Of a stretch of DNA of 57,888 bases, positions 25,823 to 33,682 are shown one piece after another. Under the pieces are notes generated by a model. The model was not told the origin of the DNA and searched no databases. It saw only the letters and a program-made list of their open reading frames with translations. Numbering within the stretch: position 1 is the first letter of the stretch; each line of letters begins with the position of its first letter. The DNA comes from an uncultured Pseudorhodobacter sp. Lineage in GTDB: Bacteria; Pseudomonadota; Alphaproteobacteria; Rhodobacterales; Rhodobacteraceae. A program made the position numbers and the translations under genes. The DNA is taken from assembly GCA_913062925.1 (NCBI GenBank), contig CAJXWJ010000013.1:1-57888 (forward strand), in the 5' to 3' direction.

Positions 25823-26182
25823 TCAGTCTGCGCTGGTTTCCGCCACGCCGTAAAGGGCCGCCAGACATTTGATTGCGGCGGTGACCTTGGGGTCGCGGAT
25901 TGAATAGAAAATCGCTTGGCCTTCGCGCCGCGCCTCGACCAGCCCTTCCAGCCGCAGCCGCGCCAGATGCTGGCTGACAGCGGCTTGCCGCGAGTCGAGC
26001 AGCTTTTCCAGCGCAGTCACGCTTTTTGGCCCCGAGGTCAGATAGCACAGAATGGTCAGACGGCCTTCGTTGCCCAAGGCCTTTAGAAAGTTGGCAGCAT
26101 CCAGCGCACCCGAAACCAGACCCGTCACATCAGGCGCCGAGCTTTGTGGGGTTTCTTGGTCGTTCAGCTGCCCAAACGTCAT
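25823..26182 (-). CDS. ArsR/SmtB-family transcriptional regulator (possible sulfide/persulfide sensor)
   Basis: This 119-aa winged-helix repressor has the ArsR core FLKALGNEGRLTILCYLTSG, the recognition helix region SRQAAVSQHLARLRLEGLV and the wing EARREGQAIFYSIRD. Two cysteines, C46 (ILCYL) and C106 (IKCLAALYG), are present. The first sits where BigR/SqrR-type persulfide sensors have theirs; the second appears several residues earlier than in that group. I chose ATG 26182 because AAGAGG stands 6 bases upstream; a longer frame reaches 26215. Directly upstream of the yeeE-type gene, it probably controls sulfur-compound uptake. Confidence 0.88.
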   Translation of the reverse strand: MTFGQLNDQETPQSSAPDVTGLVSGALDAANFLKALGNEGRLTILCYLTSGPKSVTALEKLLDSRQAAVSQHLARLRLEGLVEARREGQAIFYSIRDPKVTAAIKCLAALYGVAETSAD

Positions 26183-26230
26183 TTTTGGCCTCTTGCCGGA
26201 TTTATGCGAAGACACATGCCGCTTGGGCCC

Positions 26231-26280
26231 GAAAACTGCCAGCGAAAACCGCGAATATCAGCGGTTTTCGCCAGTTTTTC
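26231..26280 (-). terminator. Long stem-loop downstream of the sugar dehydrogenase gene
   Basis: The inner arms GCGAAAACCGC (26242-26252) and GCGGTTTTCGC (26261-26271) are a perfect 11-bp inverted repeat around an 8-nt loop. Outer arms GAAAACTG and CAGTTTTTC extend it with a 3-nt bulge. On the minus strand it follows the sugar dehydrogenase stop and precedes the arsR start, so it is most simply a terminator. It lacks a long uninterrupted T tail and may also act as an operator for arsR. Confidence 0.65.
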
Positions 26281-26286
26281 GCCGGT

Positions 26287-27576
26287 TCAGGCCGCAGAAA
26301 CCCGCCAGATTACGTTGCCAACGTCATCGGCCATCAGCAAAGACCGCTTGTCTGGCCCAACTTTGACCCCAACCGGACGCCCGCGCGAGAATTTTTCATC
26401 TTCGGACAAAAAGCCCGACAGAATATCACGCGGCTTTCCAGATGGCTTGCCGTCTTTGAACGGCACAAACACCAGCTTATAGCCGCTAAGGGTCGAGCGG
26501 TTCCACGATCCGTGCTGCCCGATCACCATACCCTCGCCAAAACCGGGCAGGGTGCCATCGGGCATCCAGCACAGGCCCAAAGACGCGGTGTGCCCGCCCA
26601 AAGCATAATCAGGCGTGATCGCACGGGCGACCAAAGCTGCGTCTTGCGGCACGCGGTCGTCAACGGTTTTGCCCCAATAGCAATAGGGCCAGCCATAAAA
26701 GCCGCCGTCTTGAACCGAGGTCAGGTAATCGGGCGGGGTCTCGTCGCCCAGACCGTCACGCTCGTTGACCACCGTCCACAAAGCGCCGGTGACCGGCTCC
26801 CAAGCGGTGCCGACCGCATTGCGCAGACCGCTGGCAAAGATCCGCGCCTGACCGCTGGCAATGTCATATTCCCAGATGCAGGCGCGGCCTTCTTCGGCCT
26901 GCATCCCATTGTCGCCAATGTTGGAAAGCGAGCCTACGCCTGCATAAATCTTGCTTCCATCAACCGAGGCGATCAGGCTGCGCGTCCAATGGCCACCGGG
27001 TTTGAAATCACACAGCTTGGTGCCCGCGCCCTGCAAAGCAAGCGCGCCGTCCTGATAGGGAAAGGCCGAAATGCCGTCGGTATTGCCGACGTAAAAGGTG
27101 CCATTGACCAAGGCCATGCCAAAGGGTTGGTTCTGATGTTCCAAAAACACCTCGCGCTGTTCGGCGACGCCGTCGCCATCGGCGTCGCGCCACAGGGTGA
27201 TGCGGTTGGCGCTGACACCCAAGGCATGGGCGCGGCGCATCGTGGCCTGCACGGCGCGGTCCATCAGGGTTTTTGGCGGATCGGCCTGTTGCAACGCCTC
27301 GGCCACCAGCACATCGCCATTTGGCAAAACTTCGATCCAGCGTGGGTGCAGCAGGTTGCTGGCAAAGGCGTTCACCTTCAGACCTGCGGCGGCAATCGGC
27401 AGCTCGCCTTCGGCCCAACCGCGCGCTGTTGGCATTTTCAGGGTCATAATGCCCTGCTTTTTCGCCAAAGGAATGGCAGGGGCCGTGCCCACTGCTTGGA
27501 TTTTCGGTGCGTTAAAGCTGCGCAGCAGCACCATCGTTGCGCCAACAAGTGCGGTCGCGCGGGCCATAAAGCTCAT
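26287..27576 (-). CDS. PQQ-dependent sugar dehydrogenase (aldose dehydrogenase/YliI-like)
   Basis: This 429-aa six-bladed propeller of the soluble glucose/sorbosone dehydrogenase family oxidises sugars in the periplasm using PQQ. Blade motifs include VLPNGDVLVAEALQQ, NTDGISAFPY, VNERDGLGDETPPDYL and GQHGSWNRSTLSGYKLVFVPF. The start is ATG 27576 after GGGGA. The N-terminus MSFMARATALVGATMVLL is a signal or anchor. A yliI-like aldose dehydrogenase or an L-sorbosone dehydrogenase is the most likely identity. No pqq synthesis genes are in the window. It is divergent from mbfA. Confidence 0.9.
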   Translation of the reverse strand: MSFMARATALVGATMVLLRSFNAPKIQAVGTAPAIPLAKKQGIMTLKMPTARGWAEGELPIAAAGLKVNAFASNLLHPRWIEVLPNGDVLVAEALQQADPPKTLMDRAVQATMRRAHALGVSANRITLWRDADGDGVAEQREVFLEHQNQPFGMALVNGTFYVGNTDGISAFPYQDGALALQGAGTKLCDFKPGGHWTRSLIASVDGSKIYAGVGSLSNIGDNGMQAEEGRACIWEYDIASGQARIFASGLRNAVGTAWEPVTGALWTVVNERDGLGDETPPDYLTSVQDGGFYGWPYCYWGKTVDDRVPQDAALVARAITPDYALGGHTASLGLCWMPDGTLPGFGEGMVIGQHGSWNRSTLSGYKLVFVPFKDGKPSGKPRDILSGFLSEDEKFSRGRPVGVKVGPDKRSLLMADDVGNVIWRVSAA

Positions 27577-27704
27577 CTGTCGTCCCCTTTGGTTTCGCTG
27601 CAAGTGGTAGCGCAAAGCGCTGGGCAAGGAAAGCGGATGCCGCGGCAGGGTTTTCCAGCGGTGGGGGCGATTTTTTACTTTCCCTTGGCTGCCAAATCAG
27701 CTTA

Positions 27705-27721
27705 TTTAGAATCATTCCAAA
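27705..27721 (+). promoter_or_regulatory. Iron control element (Irr-binding ICE box) of mbfA
   Basis: TTTAGAATCATTCCAAA matches the alphaproteobacterial ICE consensus TTTAGAA-N3-TTCTAAA at all but one base. It ends 11 bp before the mbfA ATG and runs into the AAAGAGG ribosome-binding site. Binding of Irr under low iron should block mbfA expression, as shown for mbfA in Agrobacterium and Bradyrhizobium. Confidence 0.85.
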
Positions 27722-27732
27722 AAGAGGCCGCC

Positions 27733-28710
27733 ATGATCCCCGGATTTTCAAACCGTCGTCGTTTTTCTGATCTGAGTGAGCAGGAAATCCTTGCGCTTGC
27801 GATTTCCTCTGAGGAAGACGATGCCCGGATTTACCGCAGCTATGCCCAAAGCCTGCGCGGTGATTTTCCGGCCTCGGCGGCGGTGTTTGACGGCATGGCG
27901 GTCGAAGAAGACAGCCATCGCAAGCGCTTGATTGATCTGCATGTCGCGCGCTTTGGCGATGTAATCCCGCTGATCCGGCGCGAGCATGTGGCAGGGTTTT
28001 ATGCGCGCCGGCCGGTATGGCTGACCGAAAACCTAAAGCTCGAGCGGATTCGTGAAGAGGCCCGCGCGATGGAGCATCAGGCGGCGGATTTCTATCTGCG
28101 TGCGGCGGCCAATACCTCGGATGCCGCGACCCGCAAGCTGCTGGGCGATCTGGCGGCCGCTGAACAGGGCCACGAGCAACACGCCATCGGCCTTGAAGCC
28201 CAGCATCTGGGCGATGATGCCCGCGATGATGAAGACAAGGCCGCGCATCGCCAGTTTATTCTGACATGGGTGCAGCCCGGTCTTGCGGGGCTGATGGATG
28301 GCTCTGTTTCCACGCTTGCGCCGATTTTTGCCACGGCTTTTGCGACGCAGAACACCTGGACGACGTTTTTGGTTGGGCTTGCGGCCAGCGTGGGTGCTGG
28401 CATCTCGATGGGCTTTACCGAAGCGGCGCATGATGACGGCGTGCTGTCGGGCCGTGGCAGCCCGATCAAGCGCGGCTTTGCCTCGGGCATCATGACCATG
28501 CTGGGCGGTTTGGGCCATGCGCTGCCCTATCTGATCCCCGATTTCTGGACCGCGACGACGATCGCCATGGTGGTGGTTTTTGTCGAACTTTGGGCGATTG
28601 CCTGGATTCAGAACCGCTATATGGAGACGCCGTTTTTACGTGCGGCCTTGCAGGTTGTGCTGGGCGGTGTTTTGGTCTTTGCCGCAGGGGTTCTGATCGG
28701 AGGCGGTTGA
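27733..28710 (+). CDS. mbfA: Membrane-bound ferritin MbfA (ferritin-like domain plus VIT1 transporter)
   Basis: This iron exporter protects against iron overload and peroxide stress. The 325-aa protein has an N-terminal ferritin-like di-iron four-helix domain (about residues 12-165) with ligands in EEDDARIYRSY, E59/H62 of VEEDSHRKR, E114 of AMEHQAADFY and E144/H147 of AAEQGHEQH. A CCC1/VIT1 membrane domain with about five helices follows (GLMDGSVSTLAPIFATAF, GAGISMGFTEAAHDDG). ATG 27733 has AAAGAGG upstream. An Irr-type operator overlaps this region. The next gene starts right after the stop (TGAATG), so the two are co-transcribed. Confidence 0.96.
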   Translation: MIPGFSNRRRFSDLSEQEILALAISSEEDDARIYRSYAQSLRGDFPASAAVFDGMAVEEDSHRKRLIDLHVARFGDVIPLIRREHVAGFYARRPVWLTENLKLERIREEARAMEHQAADFYLRAAANTSDAATRKLLGDLAAAEQGHEQHAIGLEAQHLGDDARDDEDKAAHRQFILTWVQPGLAGLMDGSVSTLAPIFATAFATQNTWTTFLVGLAASVGAGISMGFTEAAHDDGVLSGRGSPIKRGFASGIMTMLGGLGHALPYLIPDFWTATTIAMVVVFVELWAIAWIQNRYMETPFLRAALQVVLGGVLVFAAGVLIGGG

Positions 28711-29403
28711 ATGTATCGCAAAGGCGAGGTGAAATACGAGGCGCTGGCGCTGCCGGATCGGGTGCAATTGCCTGACGATCAGGCCTTGCGCGCCGCTGAA
28801 GGCTTTCGCGATTACATGCGAAAACGCCATTCGGTGCGGCAATATTCCAACCGCGCGGTGCCGCAAGCGGTGATCACCGCCTGTATCGAGGCCGCCTGCA
28901 CAGCGCCTTCGGGCGCGAACCATCAGCCTTGGCATTTTGTCGCCATCAGCAACCCAGCGATGAAAGCGCAGATCCGCGCTGCAGCCGAAGAGGAAGAGCG
29001 CGCATTTTATTCCGGCGGGGCGGGCGATGAGTGGTTGGCAGCGCTTGAGCCGATTGGCACTGGCGTCGAGAAGCCGCATTTGACCCAAGCGCCTTGGCTG
29101 ATTGTGGTCTTTGCGCAGCGCTATGGGCTGACCGAGGATGGCACCCGCTATAAGAATTACTATGTGCCTGAAAGCGTGGGCATCGCCACCGGCATGCTGA
29201 TCACCGCGCTGCATCAGGCGGGCTTGGTCTGTTTGGAGCATACGCCCAATCCGATGAAGTTTCTGGCCGAGCTTTGCGGCCGGCCCGCGCAGGAAAAGCC
29301 GGTGATGATCTTGCCAGTCGGCTATCCAGATGCGGCGGCGACCGTGCCTGCGGTGGCCAAGCGCAAAAAGCCCGCAGATCAGGTGATGTCGGTTTTTGAA
29401 TAA
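28711..29403 (+). CDS. Nitroreductase-family flavoprotein resembling iodotyrosine deiodinase (IYD)
   Basis: This 230-aa FMN protein starts at ATG 28711 immediately after the mbfA stop. The FMN-binding part is RKRHSVRQYSNRAVP and TAPSGANHQPWHFV. Similarity to animal and bacterial IYD extends through the end: YYVPESVGIATGMLITALHQ, then LCGRPAQEKPVMILPVGYP and KRKKPADQV. The three residues that hold the zwitterion of halotyrosine in IYD have counterparts in E96 and Y100 of EEEERAFY and K121 of VEKPHL. Reductive dehalogenation of halotyrosines is therefore plausible. A generic nitroreductase role remains possible. Confidence 0.88.
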   Translation: MYRKGEVKYEALALPDRVQLPDDQALRAAEGFRDYMRKRHSVRQYSNRAVPQAVITACIEAACTAPSGANHQPWHFVAISNPAMKAQIRAAAEEEERAFYSGGAGDEWLAALEPIGTGVEKPHLTQAPWLIVVFAQRYGLTEDGTRYKNYYVPESVGIATGMLITALHQAGLVCLEHTPNPMKFLAELCGRPAQEKPVMILPVGYPDAAATVPAVAKRKKPADQVMSVFE

Positions 29404-29408
29404 GGCCA

Positions 29409-29470
29409 AGGCGGGGGCCAGCCCCCGCGCGCTGCGCGCGTCCCCCGGGATATTTTCAGACAGATGAAGG
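29409..29470 (+). repeat. GC-rich intergenic repeat element of the Rhodobacterales type
   Basis: Between the nitroreductase and the AEC carrier gene lies a hairpin of GCGGGGGC/GCCCCCGC, a second run of alternating GC (CGCGCGCTGCGCGCG), then TCCCCCGGGATATTTTC and AGACAGATGAAGG. Elements with this order, ending in a GGATATTT-like tail, occur many times between genes in Rhodobacteraceae genomes. Only one copy is seen in this window. It may serve as a terminator or a dispersed repeat. Confidence 0.6.
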
Positions 29471-29513
29471 GCGCGGGGTTGCGCTTGATTTGGGGGCGTG
29501 AGAGTTTGCCGTT

Positions 29514-30440
29514 ATGCTTGCGATATTCCTGAAAACGCTTCCCTTCTTTGCTGTCATCGGTCTTGGCTTTGCGGCTGGGCGGATGCGGTTTTTCACGGCT
29601 GAGGCGACGGTTTATCTGACCAAATTTGTGTTTTATTTCGCGCTGTCGGCGATGCTGTTTGGCTTTGCGGCGAACCTTGATCTGTCGGCGGTGTTTTCCT
29701 GGGCTTTTGTTTGGGCGTATTTTCTGGCCTCGAGCCTGGTTTGGGCCTTGGTGGCGGCAGTGGCCTTGTTGCGCGGCGCCGGGCCAGAGGAGGCGGTGTT
29801 TGAAGCCCATACCGGGGTGATCGGCAATGTCGGGTTTTTGGGCATTCCGATGTTGACGCTTTTGCTGGGCAAGGCGGCGGTGGGGCCGGTGCTTTTGGTG
29901 CTGGCGGTGGATTTGATCGTGTTTTCCTCGGTGCTGACCATCGTGATCACGGGCGTGCGTGAGGGTCGGATGAGCTTGGGCATTTTTCGCATTCTGGCGG
30001 TTGGATTGCTGAAGAACCCGATGATCGTTTCGGTGAGCCTTGGTTTGGCTTGGGGGGCGACCGGATGGAAGCTGCCGGTGCCGGTGAATGAGTTCATGAC
30101 GCTTTTGGGGGCGGCGGCGACGCCTTGTGCGCTGTTTGCGATTGGCGGATCGCTGGCGGGGCGGTCGGCAGAGCGTTGGCCGGTGGCGGGCTGGCTGTCG
30201 ATCTCGAAGCTGTTTTTGCATCCGGCGGCGGTGGCTTTTGCCGCCTTTGTGGTGTTTCCGGTCGAGCGCTATGCTGCGGGGGTGATGGTGGCGGCGGCCT
30301 CGCTGCCGGTGGCGGGGAATGTGTTTATCCTGGCGCAGCACTACGGCGTGGCACCGCAGCGGGTTTCGACCGCGATTTTGATTTCGACGGCGCTTTCGGT
30401 GCTGACGGTGACGGCGGTGATCGCTTTGGTCACGCATTAA
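29514..30440 (+). CDS. AEC-family (auxin efflux carrier-like) transporter
   Basis: This 308-aa polytopic protein has about ten helices and the AEC pattern: FFAVIGLGFAAGRM at the start, GNVGFLGIPML in the middle (the conserved NxxFLGxP-type motif), and LPVAGNVFILAQHYG near the end. Bacterial AEC proteins export organic acids such as malate or malonate; the substrate here is unknown. ATG 29514 has no strong ribosome-binding site (GAGAGTTTGCCGTT). fghA follows after 9 bp, so the two may be co-transcribed. Confidence 0.88.
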   Translation: MLAIFLKTLPFFAVIGLGFAAGRMRFFTAEATVYLTKFVFYFALSAMLFGFAANLDLSAVFSWAFVWAYFLASSLVWALVAAVALLRGAGPEEAVFEAHTGVIGNVGFLGIPMLTLLLGKAAVGPVLLVLAVDLIVFSSVLTIVITGVREGRMSLGIFRILAVGLLKNPMIVSVSLGLAWGATGWKLPVPVNEFMTLLGAAATPCALFAIGGSLAGRSAERWPVAGWLSISKLFLHPAAVAFAAFVVFPVERYAAGVMVAAASLPVAGNVFILAQHYGVAPQRVSTAILISTALSVLTVTAVIALVTH

Positions 30441-30449
30441 GGGGGTAGA

Positions 30450-31280
30450 ATGAAAACTGTAAGTGAAAATCGGGCCTTTGGCGGCGTGCAGGGGGTTTAC
30501 AGCCATGCTTCTGCGGCGACAGGCACCGAGATGACCTTTGGTTTGTTTCTGCCAGCCGAGGCCGAAGACGGGCCGGTGCCGGTGCTGTGGTATCTGTCGG
30601 GTCTGACCTGCACGCATGAAAATGCGATGGTGAAATCAGGTGTGCAGCGCTGGGCGGCCGAGGCGGGGATTGCGGTGGTTTTCCCTGACACCAGCCCGCG
30701 CGGCGACGGCGTGTTTGACGATGCCGCCTATGATTTGGGGCAGGGGGCGGGGTTTTATGTCAATGCCACGCAAACGCCTTGGGCGCCGCATTTTCGGATG
30801 TGGGATTATGTCACCGAGGAGTTGCCGCGGCTGTTGTTCAGTGCCTTTCCTTTGGCCGAGGCGGCGCAGGCCATCACCGGCCATTCGATGGGCGGCCATG
30901 GTGCCTTGACCATCGCGATGAGCTTTCCGGGGCGGTTCCGCTCGGTTTCGGCCTTTGCGCCGATCTGCCATCCCAGCGCCAGTGCCTGGGGGCGCAAGCA
31001 GTTCACCGCCTATCTGGGCGCGGATGAGGCGGCTTGGGCCGGCCATGACGCGACGCTTTTGATGAAAAAGCGCGGCTTTGATGGGCCGATGCTGATTGAT
31101 CAGGGCAGCAGCGATCAGTTCCTTGATCTGCTTAAACCCGAAGCCTTGGCGCAAGCGATGGCTGAGACGCGGCAAAGCGGGGCGTTTCGGATGCAAAAGG
31201 GCTATGACCACAGCTATTTCTTCGTCTCGACCTTTATCGAAGAGCATGTCGCCTTTCACGTCGGCGCGCTGCATGGCTGA
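30450..31280 (+). CDS. fghA: S-formylglutathione hydrolase
   Basis: This esterase-D-type alpha/beta hydrolase (276 aa) cleaves S-formylglutathione to formate and glutathione in formaldehyde detoxification. It shows [15 protein letters not shown], the nucleophile S146 in [35 protein letters not shown] (read in parts) and the late histidine in [12 protein letters not shown] 30450 follows GGGGGTAGA. The partner glutathione-dependent formaldehyde dehydrogenase is not in the window. The next gene overlaps its 3' end by 8 bp. Confidence 0.96.
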   Translation: MKTVSENRAFGGVQGVYSHASAATGTEMTFGLFLPAEAEDGPVPVLWYLSGLTCTHENAMVKSGVQRWAAEAGIAVVFPDTSPRGDGVFDDAAYDLGQGAGFYVNATQTPWAPHFRMWDYVTEELPRLLFSAFPLAEAAQAITGHSMGGHGALTIAMSFPGRFRSVSAFAPICHPSASAWGRKQFTAYLGADEAAWAGHDATLLMKKRGFDGPMLIDQGSSDQFLDLLKPEALAQAMAETRQSGAFRMQKGYDHSYFFVSTFIEEHVAFHVGALHG

Positions 31281-31740
31281 GGCGGGTGCAAGCACGCGGA
31301 TTTTCATTGATGCCGATGCCTGCCCGGTCAAGCTTGAGGCCGAGCGGGTGGCGACGCGGCTTTCGGTGCGGATGATCTTGGTCTCGAACGGTGGCATCAG
31401 GCCTTCGGAAAATCCGCTGGTGGAAAGTGTCTATGTCGCGGCGGGGCCAGATGAGGCCGACAAATGGATCGCCGAGGCTTGCGGTCCGGGCGATGTGGTG
31501 GTGACCGGCGATATTCCCTTGGCGGCGAAATGCGTGGCCGCGGGGGCGCGGGTGATCAAGCACAATGGCGAAGAGCTGAACGACCGCAATATCGGCAATG
31601 TGCTGGCGACCCGAGATTTGATGGCCGATCTGCGCTCGGCTGATCCGTTTCGCCAAGGTGGTGGCAAGCCGTTCAGCAAGACCGACCGCTCGCGGTTTTC
31701 CGAAGGGTTGGATCGTTTGGTGCGTCAAGCGCTGCGCTGA
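31273..31740 (+). CDS. UPF0178 (YaiI/YqxD, DUF188) family protein
   Basis: This 155-aa protein has the family hallmarks [11 protein letters not shown] near the start, [20 protein letters not shown] in the middle and [17 protein letters not shown] near the end. The fold is PIN-like with clustered aspartates, which suggests a metal-dependent nuclease, but no activity is established. The start ATG 31273 overlaps the fghA stop by 8 bp; a longer frame to 31096 lies entirely inside fghA. Confidence 0.92.
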   Translation: MAEAGASTRIFIDADACPVKLEAERVATRLSVRMILVSNGGIRPSENPLVESVYVAAGPDEADKWIAEACGPGDVVVTGDIPLAAKCVAAGARVIKHNGEELNDRNIGNVLATRDLMADLRSADPFRQGGGKPFSKTDRSRFSEGLDRLVRQALR

Positions 31741-31789
31741 TGTCGCAAGCAGGCTAGACCTGTGGCGGCGATCGGGGCTTTCTGACGCC

Positions 31790-32773
31790 ATGGTTCAGAT
31801 CCACATCCCCCCCTCGCTGTCGCCGCCGACGCCGCCTGCTGCCGGAATTCTGTTTGCTTTGGGCGGTGGGGTGATCCTGTCGGTCAATGATCTGGCGATC
31901 AAGGCGTTGTCGGGCGACTATGCGCTGCATCAGGTGATCTTGATCCGCGCCTTTGTTGGCATGGCGATTGTGCTGTCGCTGATGGCCTATTCGCGGCGCG
32001 GCTTTGCGCAGATCCGCACCGGACGCTGGCGCGAGCATTTGCTGCGGGTGGGCATCGTTATGGTGTCGAATGTGACCTATTTTCTGGGGCTTTCGGCGCT
32101 GCCCTTGGCGGATGCGGTGGCGACGGCCTTTATCTCGCCCTTGCTGATCACCATGATGTCGGCGCTGGTGTTGCGCGAATATGTCGGGCCACGGCGCTGG
32201 GCTGCGGTGGCGGTGGGGATGCTGGGCGTGCTGGTCATGGTGCGGCCGGGGTCGGGGGTTATTCAGCCGGCGGCGATTTTGGTGCTGATTTCGGCGTTTT
32301 GCTATGCCAGCAGCAATCTGATGACGCGGCAGATGCGCGACACCGAATCGGCTGCAACGCTCAGCTTTTATGTGCAGGTCGGGTTCATTGTGGTCAGCTC
32401 TGCGATGGGGCTTTGGGTCGGCGATGGCCATTTGGCGCAAAGCGATGGGGTCTTGGTGTTTTTGTTCCGGCCTTGGGTGCTGCCGCCGCTGCAAGATTGG
32501 TGGGCCTTTGCCGCCACGGGTGGGGCGGTGGGGGTTGGCGGGCTGATGATGAGCCAAGCCTACCGCACCACCGAAGCCGCCTTGGTCGCGCCCTTTGAAT
32601 ATATCGGCATGCCGATGGCAATTTTCTGGGGCGTGGTTGTGTTTGGCACTTGGCCGGATCATCATGCTTGGGTGGGCATCGCGCTGATCTGCGGTGCGGG
32701 GCTTTATACGCTGTGGCGCGAGACGGTGCACAAAAAGCAGGTCGATGTCGCGGCCCCCAGCGGAGATATATGA
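31790..32773 (+). CDS. DMT-superfamily (EamA) transporter
   Basis: This 327-aa protein has ten predicted helices in two EamA repeats. The first begins AAGILFALGGGVILSVNDLAIKAL and includes SALPLADAVATAFISPLL; the second includes GLMMSQAYRTTEAALVAPFEYIGMP. The family exports amino acids and other metabolites. ATG 31790 has no obvious ribosome-binding site. The ornithine cyclodeaminase gene follows after 6 bp, and its GAGGG ribosome-binding site overlaps this gene's TGA, which suggests coupling and a shared amino-acid-related role. Confidence 0.9.
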   Translation: MVQIHIPPSLSPPTPPAAGILFALGGGVILSVNDLAIKALSGDYALHQVILIRAFVGMAIVLSLMAYSRRGFAQIRTGRWREHLLRVGIVMVSNVTYFLGLSALPLADAVATAFISPLLITMMSALVLREYVGPRRWAAVAVGMLGVLVMVRPGSGVIQPAAILVLISAFCYASSNLMTRQMRDTESAATLSFYVQVGFIVVSSAMGLWVGDGHLAQSDGVLVFLFRPWVLPPLQDWWAFAATGGAVGVGGLMMSQAYRTTEAALVAPFEYIGMPMAIFWGVVVFGTWPDHHAWVGIALICGAGLYTLWRETVHKKQVDVAAPSGDI

Positions 32774-32779
32774 GGGATT

Positions 32780-33682
32780 ATGACTGTTGAAATGATCGGA
32801 CCAGAGGCCGAAGCGCTGCTGGATTGGCCAGGGCTGATTGCGGCGCTTGAGGCAGGCCACAGCCTGCCGCGCGCCGAGATCAATGATCTGTTTTTGTATC
32901 GTGGGCCCGATGTCTTGCTGGATCGTGCCGCTTGGATCGAGGGCTTGGGCGCGCTGGTCAAGGTCGCGACCGTGGTGCCGGGCAATAAGGCGCGCGGTTT
33001 GCCGAATGTGAATGGCGTGGTCAATCTGTTCAACGATCAGACTGGCCTGCTCGAGGCTTTGGTTGATTTTCATCTTGTCACCAAATGGAAAACCGCGGGC
33101 GATAGCCTGCTCTCGGCCAGCAAATTGGCGCGCAAAGATGCCAAGAGGTTTCTTTTGGTCGGCGCAGGCACTGTCGCGCGTTCGATGCAGCAGGCCTATT
33201 CAGCGCTTTGGCCTGACGCGCAGTTCACGGTCTGGAGCCGGAGCCGCGCCACCGCAGAGGCGATGGGTCTGCCCGTGGCCGATGATCTGCAAAGCGCCGT
33301 GCAGGCCGCAGATGTGATCTGCACCGCCACCATGGCTTCGGAGCCGCTGATCAAGGGCGAATGGCTGCGCGCGGGACAGCATCTGGATCTGATCGGCGCC
33401 TATAACCCCCGCATGCGCGAAGTTGACGATGCCGCGATGGCGCGCGCGCGGGTGTTTGTCGACAGTCGGGCAACCACGCTGCACCATATCGGCGAGCTGA
33501 TCGAGCCGCTGAAATCTGGCGCGCTGCGCGAAGCCGATATTCAGGGCGATTTTTATGACATCGCCCAAGGCAGCTATGCCCGCCAATCAGAGGATGAGAT
33601 CACCATCGCCAAAAACGGTGGCGGCGCTCATCTGGATCTGATGACCGCCGCCTATATCCAAGCCAAGTGGCGCGCGCGTTAA
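32780..33682 (+). CDS. Ornithine cyclodeaminase / mu-crystallin family protein
   Basis: This 300-aa NAD(P)-binding enzyme has the Rossmann segment KRFLLVGAGTVARSMQQAY, the substrate-side KVATVVPGNKARGLPNVNG and the late DLIGAYNPRMREVDD. Family members convert ornithine to proline and ammonia, or reduce cyclic imines such as Δ1-pyrroline-2-carboxylate, or make alanine; sequence alone does not separate these. It is coupled to an upstream DMT exporter gene. Its last 4 bp overlap the convergent carboxynorspermidine synthase gene. Confidence 0.9.
   Translation: MTVEMIGPEAEALLDWPGLIAALEAGHSLPRAEINDLFLYRGPDVLLDRAAWIEGLGALVKVATVVPGNKARGLPNVNGVVNLFNDQTGLLEALVDFHLVTKWKTAGDSLLSASKLARKDAKRFLLVGAGTVARSMQQAYSALWPDAQFTVWSRSRATAEAMGLPVADDLQSAVQAADVICTATMASEPLIKGEWLRAGQHLDLIGAYNPRMREVDDAAMARARVFVDSRATTLHHIGELIEPLKSGALREADIQGDFYDIAQGSYARQSEDEITIAKNGGGAHLDLMTAAYIQAKWRAR

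Noticed and set aside
26026-27732. Long plus-strand N-terminal extension of mbfA
   Set aside because: It lies antisense to arsR and the sugar dehydrogenase. The ferritin-like domain starts right after ATG 27733, which has a ribosome-binding site.
29379-30617. 412-codon minus-strand frame, extremely rich in Arg/His/Gln
   Set aside because: Antisense to the AEC carrier and fghA; the composition is an artefact of codon bias.
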